Part shown: in pieces, positions 25,367 to 33,884 of the stretch
Position numbering within the stretch: position 1 is the first letter of the stretch
How the letters are laid out: each line of letters starts with the position of its first letter
Assembly (NCBI GenBank): GCA_963762635.1
Contig: CAVXLQ010000018.1
Coordinates: forward strand, 310,001-374,000
DNA from: Tenggerimyces sp963762635
Lineage (GTDB): Bacteria > Actinomycetota > Actinomycetes > Propionibacteriales > Actinopolymorphaceae
DNA: 64,000 nucleotides
Reading direction: 5' to 3'
Program-made: the position numbers and the translations under genes
Notes under the pieces: model-generated
Database searches by the model: none
What the model saw: the letters and a program-made list of their open reading frames with translations, nothing else
What the model was told of the DNA's origin: nothing

Positions 25367-27469
25367 CTAGCTGTGGGCTGAAGGGTCGTCCCAGAACCAG
25401 GTCTCGGGGTCGTAGGCGGCCGGCACCGGGTAGTGCCAGTCGTTGGTGAACCCACCGAGCGCGGTGTTCTCGCGCGTCGGAATGTTGCGCAACCCGTTCT
25501 TGACGAGCTCGATCGCCGGGTAGTTCGCCACCGAACCCATGAAGAACGGGCCGTCGGTGACGTGGATCTTCACCAGATCCGCGACGAGCTTGTCCCGCTT
25601 CAGCTCGTCGGCCTCGACGCGCACCTCGTCGGACAAGGCCCACAACCGCTCGACCGGACCGCCCGGCTCGGGCTCCATGCGTGGCGGGGTCCGCTTGAAC
25701 GGGTCGACGTCCAGCTCCTCCTTCGCCGCCGGCGTTCCCCGCATCGCGTAGAACTGCCCCTGCAGAGGCGCCCACCGCGACGGTTCCATCGGCAGCATCC
25801 ACACCATGTCGGCCGCGACGCTGACCGTGCTCGTCTCCCAGGTTGTCCGGCTCATCAGCTTCCCGGTCGCCCAGGTTGCGTCCCAGGCCGCGTTCGGCAC
25901 CGGATTCAGCTTGGTCTCGATCCCGATCTCTTCCCAGTTCTTCTTCAGCAGCTCGTTCTTCTGCATGTGTTCGCCGCTGGGCTCCTCCTCGGCCTGATAG
26001 TCGAGATAGACGACGAGCTTCTTCCCGCTCGGCAGTTCGCGCTTGCCGTCGCCGTTCTTGTCGACCACGCCGAGCTCGTCCAGCATCTTCTTGGCCTGCT
26101 CCGGGTCGTACTTGCTGAACGAGTCGCGCCACTGCTCGTACAGCGACTTGCCGTCGCCGCGTTGGAACTCCCGCGTCTTCGGGCTGTAGGTGCCCGTGGT
26201 GAGCTCGCCGGTGTCGTAGTAGATCGCCTTGCGCGCCTCCGGCCGATTGAACGCCAGGGACAACGCCTGCCGGAACTCGGGCTTGCGGATCAACGCCCGC
26301 ATCTCCGGCTCGTAGTAGTCCTGGTTGAAGAAGAAGATCGAGCCGGTCCCGGACCCGCTGTCCCACAAGGTCATCTGCATACCGCTGCGCGACTGCGTCG
26401 ACCGCAGCCCCGAGATGTCCGACAGCACCAGGCCGGCGAACCGCCCATGCACGAAGTCGAACTTGCCCTGCTGCATCTGCAGCTTCCGCGTCTGGACGTT
26501 GGCGATCACAGTGAACGAGATCGAGTCGAGGTACGGCAGCTGATTCCCGTCCGGGTCGACCACCCAGTAGTACGGGTTGCGCTGATAGGTGCTGGCCACG
26601 CTCTCCTGGTACTTCGCGAGCTGCCACCCCGTCATCACCGGCACGTCCGGGTTCTGCACCGCGTTGCGCTTCGCGTCGAACGCGGTCGGCCAGTCCTTCG
26701 GCACGTTCTTGTTGTACTTGGGGTGGAACTGCTTCACGTAATGCTTCGGCTCCATCCATCCGGCGCCGATGCCGCGCTTCACCCAGTTCGCGATGATCTC
26801 CGGCACCATCGGCGACGGCGCGTCGTAGGTGAGCACGATCGTGAGGTCGTCGGGTGCGGTGAGCTTGGCCACCGTGCCCTTGCCGGAGCGCGCCTCGTCC
26901 GGGATGCCCTCGGCGAACTCCTCGTTGAGGACCATGTCCTCCCACCAGAACATGACATCCTCGGTGGTCCAGGGGTGCCCGTCCGACCACTTCAGCCCCT
27001 TGCGGAAGTGCAGCGTCCATTCCGACTGGTCGTCGTTCGACTCCCAGCTCTCCGCCAGCCCGGGCCCGAAGTCGAGGCCGTCATTCAACCAGCGCAGAGG
27101 CGAGTGCCCGTACATGAACTCCTTCTGGGTCACGTCCACGCCCTCGTTGCCCGGCATCAGCATGGTGCCGCCGTACTTGCCGGGAGCCAGCCAGCGGTGC
27201 GGGATGACGTACGGCTTCTCCGGCAGCCGCTCGGCGACCGGCGGCAGCTTGCCCGCCTTGACCTCGGTGGCGAGCGCGGGTGCCTCCTGGAACTTCGCCG
27301 GCGGCGCGAGCGGCTTCTTCTCCGACCCCTTGCCGGTCGAGGTGCCCGTACTTGTGGGGTTTTGCGTTCCAGGGTTGGTGTTTCCCGTGCATGCGGCCAG
27401 CGTCGCGGTGGCTGCCGCGACGGCAGTGCCATAGAGGAAACCGCGCCTTGACAGTCCGTTGTCACTCAT
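25367..27469 (-). CDS. ABC transporter substrate-binding lipoprotein, family 5 (paralogue 2)
   Basis: 700 residues; Tat-type signal (SRRGFLYGTAVAAATATLAAC, split across the lipobox Cys), then a Thr/Asn/Pro-rich linker and an SBP_bac_5 body nearly colinear with the downstream gene; long blocks such as PEKPYVIPHRW and SPLRWLNDGLDFGPGLAE are identical. The pair clearly arose by tandem duplication, with most differences in the linker and in the ligand-binding half. 67 bp separate them. The two may bind related ligands for one transporter. Confidence 0.9.
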   Translation of the reverse strand: MSDNGLSRRGFLYGTAVAAATATLAACTGNTNPGTQNPTSTGTSTGKGSEKKPLAPPAKFQEAPALATEVKAGKLPPVAERLPEKPYVIPHRWLAPGKYGGTMLMPGNEGVDVTQKEFMYGHSPLRWLNDGLDFGPGLAESWESNDDQSEWTLHFRKGLKWSDGHPWTTEDVMFWWEDMVLNEEFAEGIPDEARSGKGTVAKLTAPDDLTIVLTYDAPSPMVPEIIANWVKRGIGAGWMEPKHYVKQFHPKYNKNVPKDWPTAFDAKRNAVQNPDVPVMTGWQLAKYQESVASTYQRNPYYWVVDPDGNQLPYLDSISFTVIANVQTRKLQMQQGKFDFVHGRFAGLVLSDISGLRSTQSRSGMQMTLWDSGSGTGSIFFFNQDYYEPEMRALIRKPEFRQALSLAFNRPEARKAIYYDTGELTTGTYSPKTREFQRGDGKSLYEQWRDSFSKYDPEQAKKMLDELGVVDKNGDGKRELPSGKKLVVYLDYQAEEEPSGEHMQKNELLKKNWEEIGIETKLNPVPNAAWDATWATGKLMSRTTWETSTVSVAADMVWMLPMEPSRWAPLQGQFYAMRGTPAAKEELDVDPFKRTPPRMEPEPGGPVERLWALSDEVRVEADELKRDKLVADLVKIHVTDGPFFMGSVANYPAIELVKNGLRNIPTRENTALGGFTNDWHYPVPAAYDPETWFWDDPSAHS

Positions 27470-27494
27470 ATGGGTGCGGACCCCCTCCGGGTTT

Positions 27495-28574
27495 CTAGCG
27501 TGATGGCGGGACGAGCGTCGTCCAGGCCTTGAGAACGTCGAGCGCCGGGCCGTTCGCCCTGGTGAGTGCCTCGGTGCGCGCTTGTTCGAGCACGTCGGCG
27601 ATGAGAACGCGTTGCTTGGTGGTCGCGGACACGATCGCCGCGTGCACCATGGCGAGGCTGACGACGTTGTCGTGGCACTCGCCCATCGGGGTGCTGCCGT
27701 CGCGTAGGGCGTCGACGAACTCGCGGAGCGAACCGTCCAGGCCGGTGTGCTCCATCGTCTGCGGGTCGGTTGGGTCAGTGGTGGTCTCGGTCGTGGGCGC
27801 GTTGTCGCCGTCCCACTGGGCGGTGCCGTTCGCGCCGCTGACCCGCCAGGCGCTGTTCCAGGAGGTCTCCTGGCCGGGGCTGCACCAGCTGCCGGTGTAG
27901 ACGAACCGCAGGCCGTCGGTGAACTCGAAGATCGCGGCGGTCGCGGCGTCGCCGGCGTACCAACTCCACGACGGGTTGTACTCGTCGCAGTAGACGGCGA
28001 CCGGGTCCTGGTCGGTGAGGAAACGTGCGCCGTCGAACGTGTGGATCGCCATGTCCAGCACGAGCGGATGCGCCATCTCGTCGCGGAAACCGCCGAAGTG
28101 CGGTGCCTTGAAGAAGTTCGCGACGACCGCGCCGAGCGCGCCGAGCTGCTTCGTGTAGGCCTTGAACGTCTTCAGATGCTCGATGTAGCGGCGGTTCTGG
28201 CTGACCATGAACAGCGTGCCGGTCGCCTCCGCCGTGGCGACGAGCTCGAGCGCCTCGGGGAGCGTGGCGGCGAGCGGCTTCTCGCCGAGGACGGGCAGCC
28301 TGGCGTTGAGCGCGGCCAGCGTGACGGCGTGGTGGGCCTCGGGGATCGTGACGTCGACGACGAAGTCCGCCTCGGTGCTGCTGAGCAGCCGTTCGAGCGT
28401 CGGCGCCGTGGCGACGTCGTGCGGATGCGTGCTCGCGAGGTCTTCGGCGCGCGCGGAGTCGATGTCGGCGATGCCGACGAGCTGAACGGCGTCGTACCGG
28501 GCGAGGGCCTGCGACCAGCCCCGGCCCATCCCTCCCGCGCCCACGAGGAGCGCCCGCAGCGGTCGATCAGTCAT
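27495..28574 (-). CDS. Gfo/Idh/MocA family oxidoreductase
   Basis: 359 residues. N-terminal Rossmann domain ALLVGAGGMGRGWSQAL, the family motif LGEKPLAAT, and the C-terminal beta-sheet domain with the catalytic-region HPLVLDMAIHTFDGARFL (His for sugar oxidation). Members are usually NAD(P)-dependent sugar or inositol dehydrogenases. It is the promoter-proximal gene, 25 bp before the two solute-binding proteins, so a carbohydrate ligand is plausible for the whole cluster. Confidence 0.88.
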   Translation of the reverse strand: MTDRPLRALLVGAGGMGRGWSQALARYDAVQLVGIADIDSARAEDLASTHPHDVATAPTLERLLSSTEADFVVDVTIPEAHHAVTLAALNARLPVLGEKPLAATLPEALELVATAEATGTLFMVSQNRRYIEHLKTFKAYTKQLGALGAVVANFFKAPHFGGFRDEMAHPLVLDMAIHTFDGARFLTDQDPVAVYCDEYNPSWSWYAGDAATAAIFEFTDGLRFVYTGSWCSPGQETSWNSAWRVSGANGTAQWDGDNAPTTETTTDPTDPQTMEHTGLDGSLREFVDALRDGSTPMGECHDNVVSLAMVHAAIVSATTKQRVLIADVLEQARTEALTRANGPALDVLKAWTTLVPPSR

Positions 28575-28594
28575 GTGCGGCGCTCCTGGTGCCG

Positions 28595-28608
28595 TCGAAA
28601 CGCTTCGA
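28595..28608. promoter_or_regulatory. LacI-family-like operator candidate
   Basis: TCGAAACGCTTCGA has 5-bp symmetrical arms and the AACGCTT-type core seen in LacI-family sites. It lies 21 bp upstream of the oxidoreductase start, ahead of the solute-binding protein operon. No LacI-family gene is in the window, so the regulator is unknown. Confidence 0.42.
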
Positions 28609-28688
28609 TGTCCTGGACGTTACGGGCGAGCGCCCCGGGTGTCCAGACGTACCGACCAGGTTTGGTCAGCGGGGTTCGCCGCCGGGCC

Positions 28689-28775
28689 GTGATCATGAGC
28701 GTGATCATGAGCGTGATCATGAAGCCGGAACGGTCCTATACGCCGCTTTGCCTTCATGATCACGGTCATGATCAC
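28689..28775. repeat. Palindromic intergenic element, copy B
   Basis: Two GTGATCATGAGC units precede the 51-bp core GTGATCATGAAGCC...(centre with CCTATA)...CTTCATGATCAC, and a further GGTCATGATCAC follows. Same length and outer arms as copies A and C, with changes in the inner arm. It lies downstream of leuA and upstream of the oxidoreductase operon. Confidence 0.88.
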
Positions 28776-28818
28776 CCGGCCCGCCGGGGAGCCGCTGAGC
28801 CGGGACGGTGGGCGGGGG

Positions 28819-30528
28819 CTAGGCGGTGCGGGCGGTGCGGTTGACGGCGGAGATCACGGCCTTGAGGGAGGCGGTCACGATGTTCGCGTCGATGCCGACG
28901 CCCCAGCTGGTCTTGCCGTCGACCTCGCACTCGACGTACGCCGCCGCGGTGGCGTCGCCGCCGGAGCTCAGGGCGTGCTCGGTGTAGTCGAGGACGCGAA
29001 CGTCGAAGCCCACCTCACGAACCGCGCACACGAAGGCCGCGATCGGGCCGTTGCCCTCGCCGGTGAGCGTCTTGCGCTCACCGTCGACGTACACGTTGAC
29101 GGTCAACGCGTCGCGCTGCCCCTCGGCCGTGGACGTGTGCACCGAGTTCAGCGCCAGCGGGCCTTCGCCGGAGAGGTACTCGGCCTGGAAGATGCGCCAG
29201 ATCTCGTCCGGCGAGACCTCCCCGCCCTCTTCGTCGGTGAAGCCCTGCACGGTCCGGCTGAACTCGATCTGCAGCCGGCGCGGCAGGTCGAGCTGCCGCT
29301 CGGCCTTCATCACGTACGCCACGCCGCCCTTGCCGGACTGCGAGTTCACCCGGATGACGGCCTCGTACGTCCGGCCGACGTCCTTCGGGTCGACCGGCAG
29401 GTACGGCGCCTCCCACGGGAACTCCGACACCGGCACACCCGCGTCGGCGGCGGCGCGAGTCAGCGCCTCGAGGCCCTTCTTGATCGCGTCCTGGTGCGAG
29501 CCGGAGAACGCGGTGTAGACGAGGTCGCCCGCGTACGGGTGCCGCTCGTGGACGCCGATCTGGTTGCAGTACTCGACGGTGCGGCGGATCTCGTCGATGT
29601 CGGAGAAGTCGATCTGCGGGTCGATGCCCTGGGTGAACAGGTTCAGGCCGAGCGTCACCAGGCAGACGTTGCCGGTGCGCTCGCCGTTGCCGAACAGGCA
29701 GCCCTCGACGCGGTCCGCGCCGGCCAGCACCGCGAGCTCGGCGTCGGCGACGGCCGTGCCGCGGTCGTTGTGCGTGTGGACGGACATGCAGACGTGCTCG
29801 CGCCGGGACAGGTTGCGGCTGACCCACTCGATCTGGTCGGCGTAGACGTTCGGCGTCGAACGTTCAACCGTACAAGGCAGGTTGAGGATGATCTCGCGGT
29901 CCGGACCGGGCTGCCACGCGTCCATCACGCCCTCGCAGACGTCGAGCGTGTAGTCCAGCTCGGTGTCCATGAAGATCTCGGGCGAGTACTCGTAGCCGAA
30001 CTCGGTGCCGGACAGCAGCTGGTCGGCGTACTTCATCACGGCTTCGGTTCCGCGTACGGCGATGGCGCGGCACTCGTCGCGGTCCACGCCGAACACCACT
30101 CGCCGGAACAGCGGCGCGGTCGCGTTGTACATGTGCACGGTCGCTCGGGGGGCACCGACGAGCGACTGCACCGTACGTTCGATCAGCTCTTCGCGAGCCT
30201 GGGTGAGGACGGAGATCGTCACGTCCTCGGGGACCAGCCCCTGCTCGATGATCTCGCGGACGAAGTCGAAGTCGGTCTGGCTCGCGGAGGGGAAGCCGAC
30301 CTCGATCTCCTTGTAGCCCATCTTGACCAGCAGGTCGAACATCCGCCGCTTCCGCTGCGGGCTCATCGGGTCGATCAGCGCCTGGTTCCCGTCGCGCAGA
30401 TCGGTGGAGAGCCACCGCGGCGCCTTGGTCATCCGGGCTTCCGGCCAGGTGCGGTCCGGGAGCGCTACGGGCGGGAACGCGGCGTAGCGATGGAACGGCA
30501 TCGGGCTGGGCTTTTGGCGGTTCGGCAT
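28819..30528 (-). CDS. leuA: 2-isopropylmalate synthase
   Basis: 569 residues; first committed step of leucine synthesis, condensing acetyl-CoA with 2-oxoisovalerate. The TIM barrel shows STDLRDGNQALIDPMSP (catalytic Arg/Asp region) and the metal-binding SVHTHNDRGTAVADAE (HxH); NGNGPIAAFV lies in the C-terminal regulatory domain, where leucine binds. Length and N-terminal MPFHRYAAFPPVALPDRTWPEA mark the actinobacterial type 2 LeuA. ATG 30528 is preceded by GAAGGA. Expression is probably attenuated through the leader at 30609-30656. Confidence 0.95.
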   Translation of the reverse strand: MPNRQKPSPMPFHRYAAFPPVALPDRTWPEARMTKAPRWLSTDLRDGNQALIDPMSPQRKRRMFDLLVKMGYKEIEVGFPSASQTDFDFVREIIEQGLVPEDVTISVLTQAREELIERTVQSLVGAPRATVHMYNATAPLFRRVVFGVDRDECRAIAVRGTEAVMKYADQLLSGTEFGYEYSPEIFMDTELDYTLDVCEGVMDAWQPGPDREIILNLPCTVERSTPNVYADQIEWVSRNLSRREHVCMSVHTHNDRGTAVADAELAVLAGADRVEGCLFGNGERTGNVCLVTLGLNLFTQGIDPQIDFSDIDEIRRTVEYCNQIGVHERHPYAGDLVYTAFSGSHQDAIKKGLEALTRAAADAGVPVSEFPWEAPYLPVDPKDVGRTYEAVIRVNSQSGKGGVAYVMKAERQLDLPRRLQIEFSRTVQGFTDEEGGEVSPDEIWRIFQAEYLSGEGPLALNSVHTSTAEGQRDALTVNVYVDGERKTLTGEGNGPIAAFVCAVREVGFDVRVLDYTEHALSSGGDATAAAYVECEVDGKTSWGVGIDANIVTASLKAVISAVNRTARTA

Positions 30529-30696
30529 GCGTTGGGGTCCTTCGTCTTCGCGGTTACTGCCTGGACGACGGCCGGGCGTGGCAATCTCCGCGACGAGGGA
30601 CCGGCCTGTTAGAAGGCCCCGCCGCGGCAGCGAAGGAGGAGGCTCACGTACCGCATGATGCGTTTAGCTTAGCGGGACGCGTGCCCGCCCTGACAA
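30529..30696 (-). promoter_or_regulatory. leuA promoter and attenuator leader
   Basis: On the minus strand TTGTCA (30696-30691), a 19-bp spacer and TAAGCT form a possible -35/-10. Then comes the leader ORF, a hairpin around its stop codon (GGCCT/AGGCC) and further GC-rich pairing before leuA's ribosome site. The arrangement supports leucine-responsive attenuation; I cannot resolve the alternative structures by eye. Confidence 0.6.
30609..30656 (-). CDS. leuL: leuA leader peptide with three consecutive Leu codons
   Basis: A 15-residue ORF, MRYVSLLLRCRGGAF, ends 80 bp before leuA. Three successive leucine codons (CTC CTC CTT) in such a short peptide directly upstream of leuA are the hallmark of leucine attenuation, known for actinobacterial leuA. 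Its stop lies inside a small GGCCT/AGGCC hairpin. Seen: ORF and codons. Inferred: ribosome-stalling control. Confidence 0.78.
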   Translation of the reverse strand: MRYVSLLLRCRGGAF

Positions 30697-31545
30697 CTAC
30701 CTAGCGACATCGAGAAGATCGAGCCGGTAACGGACAGCGGCTCCCGGAGGTACGGCGAGACCGCCGGACGTCGCGGTGAACCCCTTGCCGAGGCTCGCCG
30801 GGACCGACACGAGCACCGTGCTGCCTCCCGGCAGTCCGCTGAGCGCGTCGAGCCAGCCGGGAGGTACGGCGCCGGGCTCGAGCACGAACCCGTTCGGCGC
30901 ACCGCGCCGGTACGAGGAGTCGAACACCGCACCGTCCGGCCAGGCCAGACCGGTGTAGTGCAGGACCACCGTGGTTCCCCGCTTCGCCACCGGCCCGAGG
31001 CCGCGCTTCAGCACCTCGGCGCTCAGGGCGGTCGGCGGCTGCCTGGTCGGGAGCGCGAGTCTCGGTTCGAACGCGCGCTTCGCGGGATAGCTGCCGACGA
31101 GGTCGAAGACGAGCACGAGGGTGTCGCTGGGCTCGACGTTCGCGGGCGCGATGCCGTCCTTGCCGAAGCCGAGCTTGGCCGGCGCGATCAACAGGATGCG
31201 GCTACCGGCGCGCTTGCCGACGAGCGCGGTGTCCCAGGCCTTCGACACCTGACCGCCACCGAGTCGCACCGAGGTCGGCTGCTTGGTGCGGTACGTGTCG
31301 AGGTACGGCTTGTTCTTCTGCCACGTCCAGATCGCGACGTTCACGACCGCGACGTCGGTACGTGCGACGACCCGCCCTTGACCGGTCGACAGCACCTTGA
31401 CGACCGGCTCGTCGGGTGCGGCGATGCGCGGTACGTCGACGACCGGCAGTGCGCCGAACTCGCCTCGCACCTGGGGAAGTGGCGTACCGCAGCCCGCCGC
31501 CATCGCGAGAAGGACGACGGCGACGGGCAGCAGCCTGCGGATCAC
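30697..31545 (-). CDS. FKBP-type peptidyl-prolyl isomerase lipoprotein, two FKBP domains
   Basis: 282 residues. Signal with lipobox AAGC (Cys19). Two FKBP-like domains: the first (about 45-160) is divergent (VVNVAIWTWQKNKPYLDTYR); the second (about 180-282) is clearer (GTTVVLHYTGLAWPDGAVFDSSYRRG, PGWLDALSGLPGGSTVLVSVP). Predicted to help fold exported proteins at the cell surface. GTG at 31545 overlaps the stop of the upstream repeat-protein gene, so the two secreted products are co-expressed. Confidence 0.85.
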   Translation of the reverse strand: MIRRLLPVAVVLLAMAAGCGTPLPQVRGEFGALPVVDVPRIAAPDEPVVKVLSTGQGRVVARTDVAVVNVAIWTWQKNKPYLDTYRTKQPTSVRLGGGQVSKAWDTALVGKRAGSRILLIAPAKLGFGKDGIAPANVEPSDTLVLVFDLVGSYPAKRAFEPRLALPTRQPPTALSAEVLKRGLGPVAKRGTTVVLHYTGLAWPDGAVFDSSYRRGAPNGFVLEPGAVPPGWLDALSGLPGGSTVLVSVPASLGKGFTATSGGLAVPPGAAVRYRLDLLDVAR

Positions 31546-32867
31546 TTCTTCTTGCTCTTGGCGGTCACGGCGGCGTGCGCGACGGTCACGTCGATCGCGT
31601 TCAGGCCGAGAACGGAGACGTGCGCGGCGTTCGCGTATCCGCTCGTCGCCCTCGGGTCGAACTCGTACCGCCCGTTCGCGTCCTCGGTCGGCTTGCCCTC
31701 GCTGTCGGTCGTGACCTGCTCGTTCAGCACGACCTCGGCGAGCGCGGGATCGCTGCGGTCCTCGGGGATGCGGATGCCGAGGTTGGGCTCGATGTAGTCG
31801 GTCGGCACCTCGAGCAGCGGGCGGCCGAGCAGCGAGACGTACCCGGCGACCGGGCCCATGCCGCTGAACTTCAGCCGCTGCCGCCACGACGTCACCGCGA
31901 CGCGAACGCCCTCGAGGTGAACGCCGACCAGCGAGAGCTGCTTGCCCCCAGGGATGATGTTGGAGATGTAGGGGACGCCGACGTCGATCGACGTCGCGGC
32001 CGCCTCGGCGTGCGCGGCGCCCGGGTACGGCAGGTCCATCTGACCGGGGTTGCCGGCGACCGCGTTGCCGATCGCCTTGGTGTACGCGCCGGAGGCGACG
32101 CCGAGGCCGACCGCGGGAATCAGCGGAGCCTGCGCCTCGGGAACGAGCCGGATCAGCTCCGAACCCCCGCTGCGGACCTCGGGTGCGCCGGGCATCACCG
32201 GGTAGTGGCTGGCGAACACCGCCTTGTCGGCGATGATGCCGTCGACCCGGACGAGCCAGGCGTGGGACTGCGGGGCGGGAACGTTGGGGATCACCGTTCC
32301 CCAGGCGGTGTCCGGGCCGCCGCCGTCGCCGAGCAGACCGCCACCGAGCAGGTCACCGCCGAGCAGGTCACCGCCGAGCAGGTCACCGCCCAGGAGGTCA
32401 CCACCCAGGAGGTCGCCACCGAGCAGGTCACCACCCAGGAGGTCGCCGCCGAGCAGGTCACCACCGAGCAGGTCGCCGCTGTCTTCGTTGTCCGCGGAGT
32501 CGCCGTTGTCCTCGGAGTCGCCACTGTCGTCCGACTCGTCGCCGCCATCACCGAGGAGGTCACCGAGCAGGTCGTCGTTCGACGCCTCGTCGCTCGCCTC
32601 TTCGGCCGGCTCGGCCTCTTCCGACTCGGATGGCTCGGCCTCGTCGGCCGATTCGTCCTCGGCCCAGTCCTCGGCTTCTTCGGCGGCTTGGTCGTCAGCT
32701 TCGTCCGCCGACTCGTCGCCGCCGAGCAGACCGCCCAACAAGCTCTGGCTGGACTGGTCCTCCGCCTGGCTCGGCTCGTCGTCGGCCCACGCCACCGGTC
32801 CAGCCGCCAACATCGCGACCGTCGCTACCAGAACGCTTGCTACCCGCACACGGTGTTTCGTCCGCAT
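31542..32867 (-). CDS. Secreted acidic protein with GDLLG pentapeptide repeats
   Basis: 441 residues. Sec signal (SVLVATVAMLAAGPVAWA). Residues about 29-135 are extremely acidic (Glu/Asp/Ser/Ala), followed by nine GDLLG repeats and one GGLLG, then a globular domain of about 260 residues with no family I recognise (it includes NVPAPQSHAWLVRVDGI and SLVGVHLEGVRVAVTSW). It ends in KSKKK. Probably cell-surface. Translationally coupled to the FKBP lipoprotein downstream, which may assist its folding; that link is inference. Confidence 0.72.
   Translation of the reverse strand: MRTKHRVRVASVLVATVAMLAAGPVAWADDEPSQAEDQSSQSLLGGLLGGDESADEADDQAAEEAEDWAEDESADEAEPSESEEAEPAEEASDEASNDDLLGDLLGDGGDESDDSGDSEDNGDSADNEDSGDLLGGDLLGGDLLGGDLLGGDLLGGDLLGGDLLGGDLLGGDLLGGGLLGDGGGPDTAWGTVIPNVPAPQSHAWLVRVDGIIADKAVFASHYPVMPGAPEVRSGGSELIRLVPEAQAPLIPAVGLGVASGAYTKAIGNAVAGNPGQMDLPYPGAAHAEAAATSIDVGVPYISNIIPGGKQLSLVGVHLEGVRVAVTSWRQRLKFSGMGPVAGYVSLLGRPLLEVPTDYIEPNLGIRIPEDRSDPALAEVVLNEQVTTDSEGKPTEDANGRYEFDPRATSGYANAAHVSVLGLNAIDVTVAHAAVTAKSKKK
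32331..32480. repeat. Ten tandem 15-bp repeats inside the secreted repeat protein
   Basis: Ten in-frame 15-bp units of the type GAGCAGGTCACCGCC (read on the plus strand) encode GDLLG/GGLLG. Adjacent units are identical or differ at one to three bases, indicating recent slippage expansion. Copy number is likely to vary among strains. Confidence 0.9.
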
Positions 32868-33037
32868 GAGACTGCCCCGTCTCAGTTGTCACATTAGTCA
32901 CAAAAACACCGTTAGCGTACTTCTGTCCCATTAGCTCCACAAGACCCGGAAGAAATCTCCGAAAGCTACCGATGAGTTCCCGCGGGCGTGGCAGTCTCCC
33001 CTGCGACCTTGAAGACGTACCCGCGAGGAGCACTCAC

Positions 33038-33835
33038 GTGACCACCACCAACGGGCAGTACGCCGACGTCAACGGCATCCACCTGTACTACGAGACGCAC
33101 GGCACCGGCCGGTCGCTGATCCTGCTCCACGGGGGCCTCGGCGCCGGCGAGATGTACGCGCCGCTCCTCCCGGCCTTCACCGAGAATCACCAGGTGATCC
33201 TGGTCGACCTGCAGGGCCACGGCCGGACCGCGGACATCGACCGTCCGCTCGACATCGCCCTCATGGCCGACGACATCGCGGCGCTCATCGACCACCTCGG
33301 CCTGGACCACCCCGACGTCGTCGGGTACTCGATGGGCGGCGGTGTGGCCTTCCAGGTCGCGGTCCGGCACCCGGAGAAGATCCGCAAACTCGTCACGGCG
33401 TCGACGCATGTCCGTACCGACGCGATCTACGCCGAGATGCGCGATCAGCAGGGACAGGTCTCGGGCGCGGCCGCCGAGTTCATGAGGGACACGCCGATGT
33501 ACGAGTCGTACGTGCGGCTCGCGCCCCGGCCGGAGGACTTCCCGCGCCTGCTGGACAAGATCGGCGAGACGATGGCGGTCCCGTTCGACTACACCGAGGA
33601 GGTCCGGTCGATCCAGGTGCCGTGGCTGGTCATTGCCGCGGATGCCGACATGGCGCCGCCGAGCCACTACGTCGAGGTGTTCGCGCTGCTCGACGGTGGG
33701 CTGCGCGACGGCGGCTGGACCGGCGAGGGCCGGCCGAAGGGCGGCCACGCGCTGGCGATCCTGCCCGGTCTGACCCACTACGACATCTTCCTGTCGCCGC
33801 TGTTCGCGTCCACGGCGCTGTCCTTCCTGGACTGA
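33038..33835 (+). CDS. Alpha/beta hydrolase
   Basis: 265 residues. LILLHGGLGAGEMY (oxyanion region), VVGYSMGGGVAF (nucleophile Ser about 100), AADADM and LPGLTHYDIF (catalytic His) complete the triad. GTG 33038 sits 7 bases after GAGGAG; the frame is open further upstream but without a ribosome site. Divergent from the repeat-protein gene. Substrate unknown. Confidence 0.87.
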   Translation: MTTTNGQYADVNGIHLYYETHGTGRSLILLHGGLGAGEMYAPLLPAFTENHQVILVDLQGHGRTADIDRPLDIALMADDIAALIDHLGLDHPDVVGYSMGGGVAFQVAVRHPEKIRKLVTASTHVRTDAIYAEMRDQQGQVSGAAAEFMRDTPMYESYVRLAPRPEDFPRLLDKIGETMAVPFDYTEEVRSIQVPWLVIAADADMAPPSHYVEVFALLDGGLRDGGWTGEGRPKGGHALAILPGLTHYDIFLSPLFASTALSFLD

Positions 33836-33884
33836 GATCTGGACTGCAGGGGAACGCTCGGCGCCGCCCGTCCGTACCAAGGAC

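Noticed and set aside
23129..28775. Palindromic elements as IS ends or attachment sites
   Set aside because: No transposase or integrase lies near any copy, and all three occur at gene ends; a REP-like or terminator role fits better.
32331..32480. CRISPR-like array of 15-bp repeats
   Set aside because: Repeats are contiguous with no spacers and lie in frame inside a secreted protein gene.
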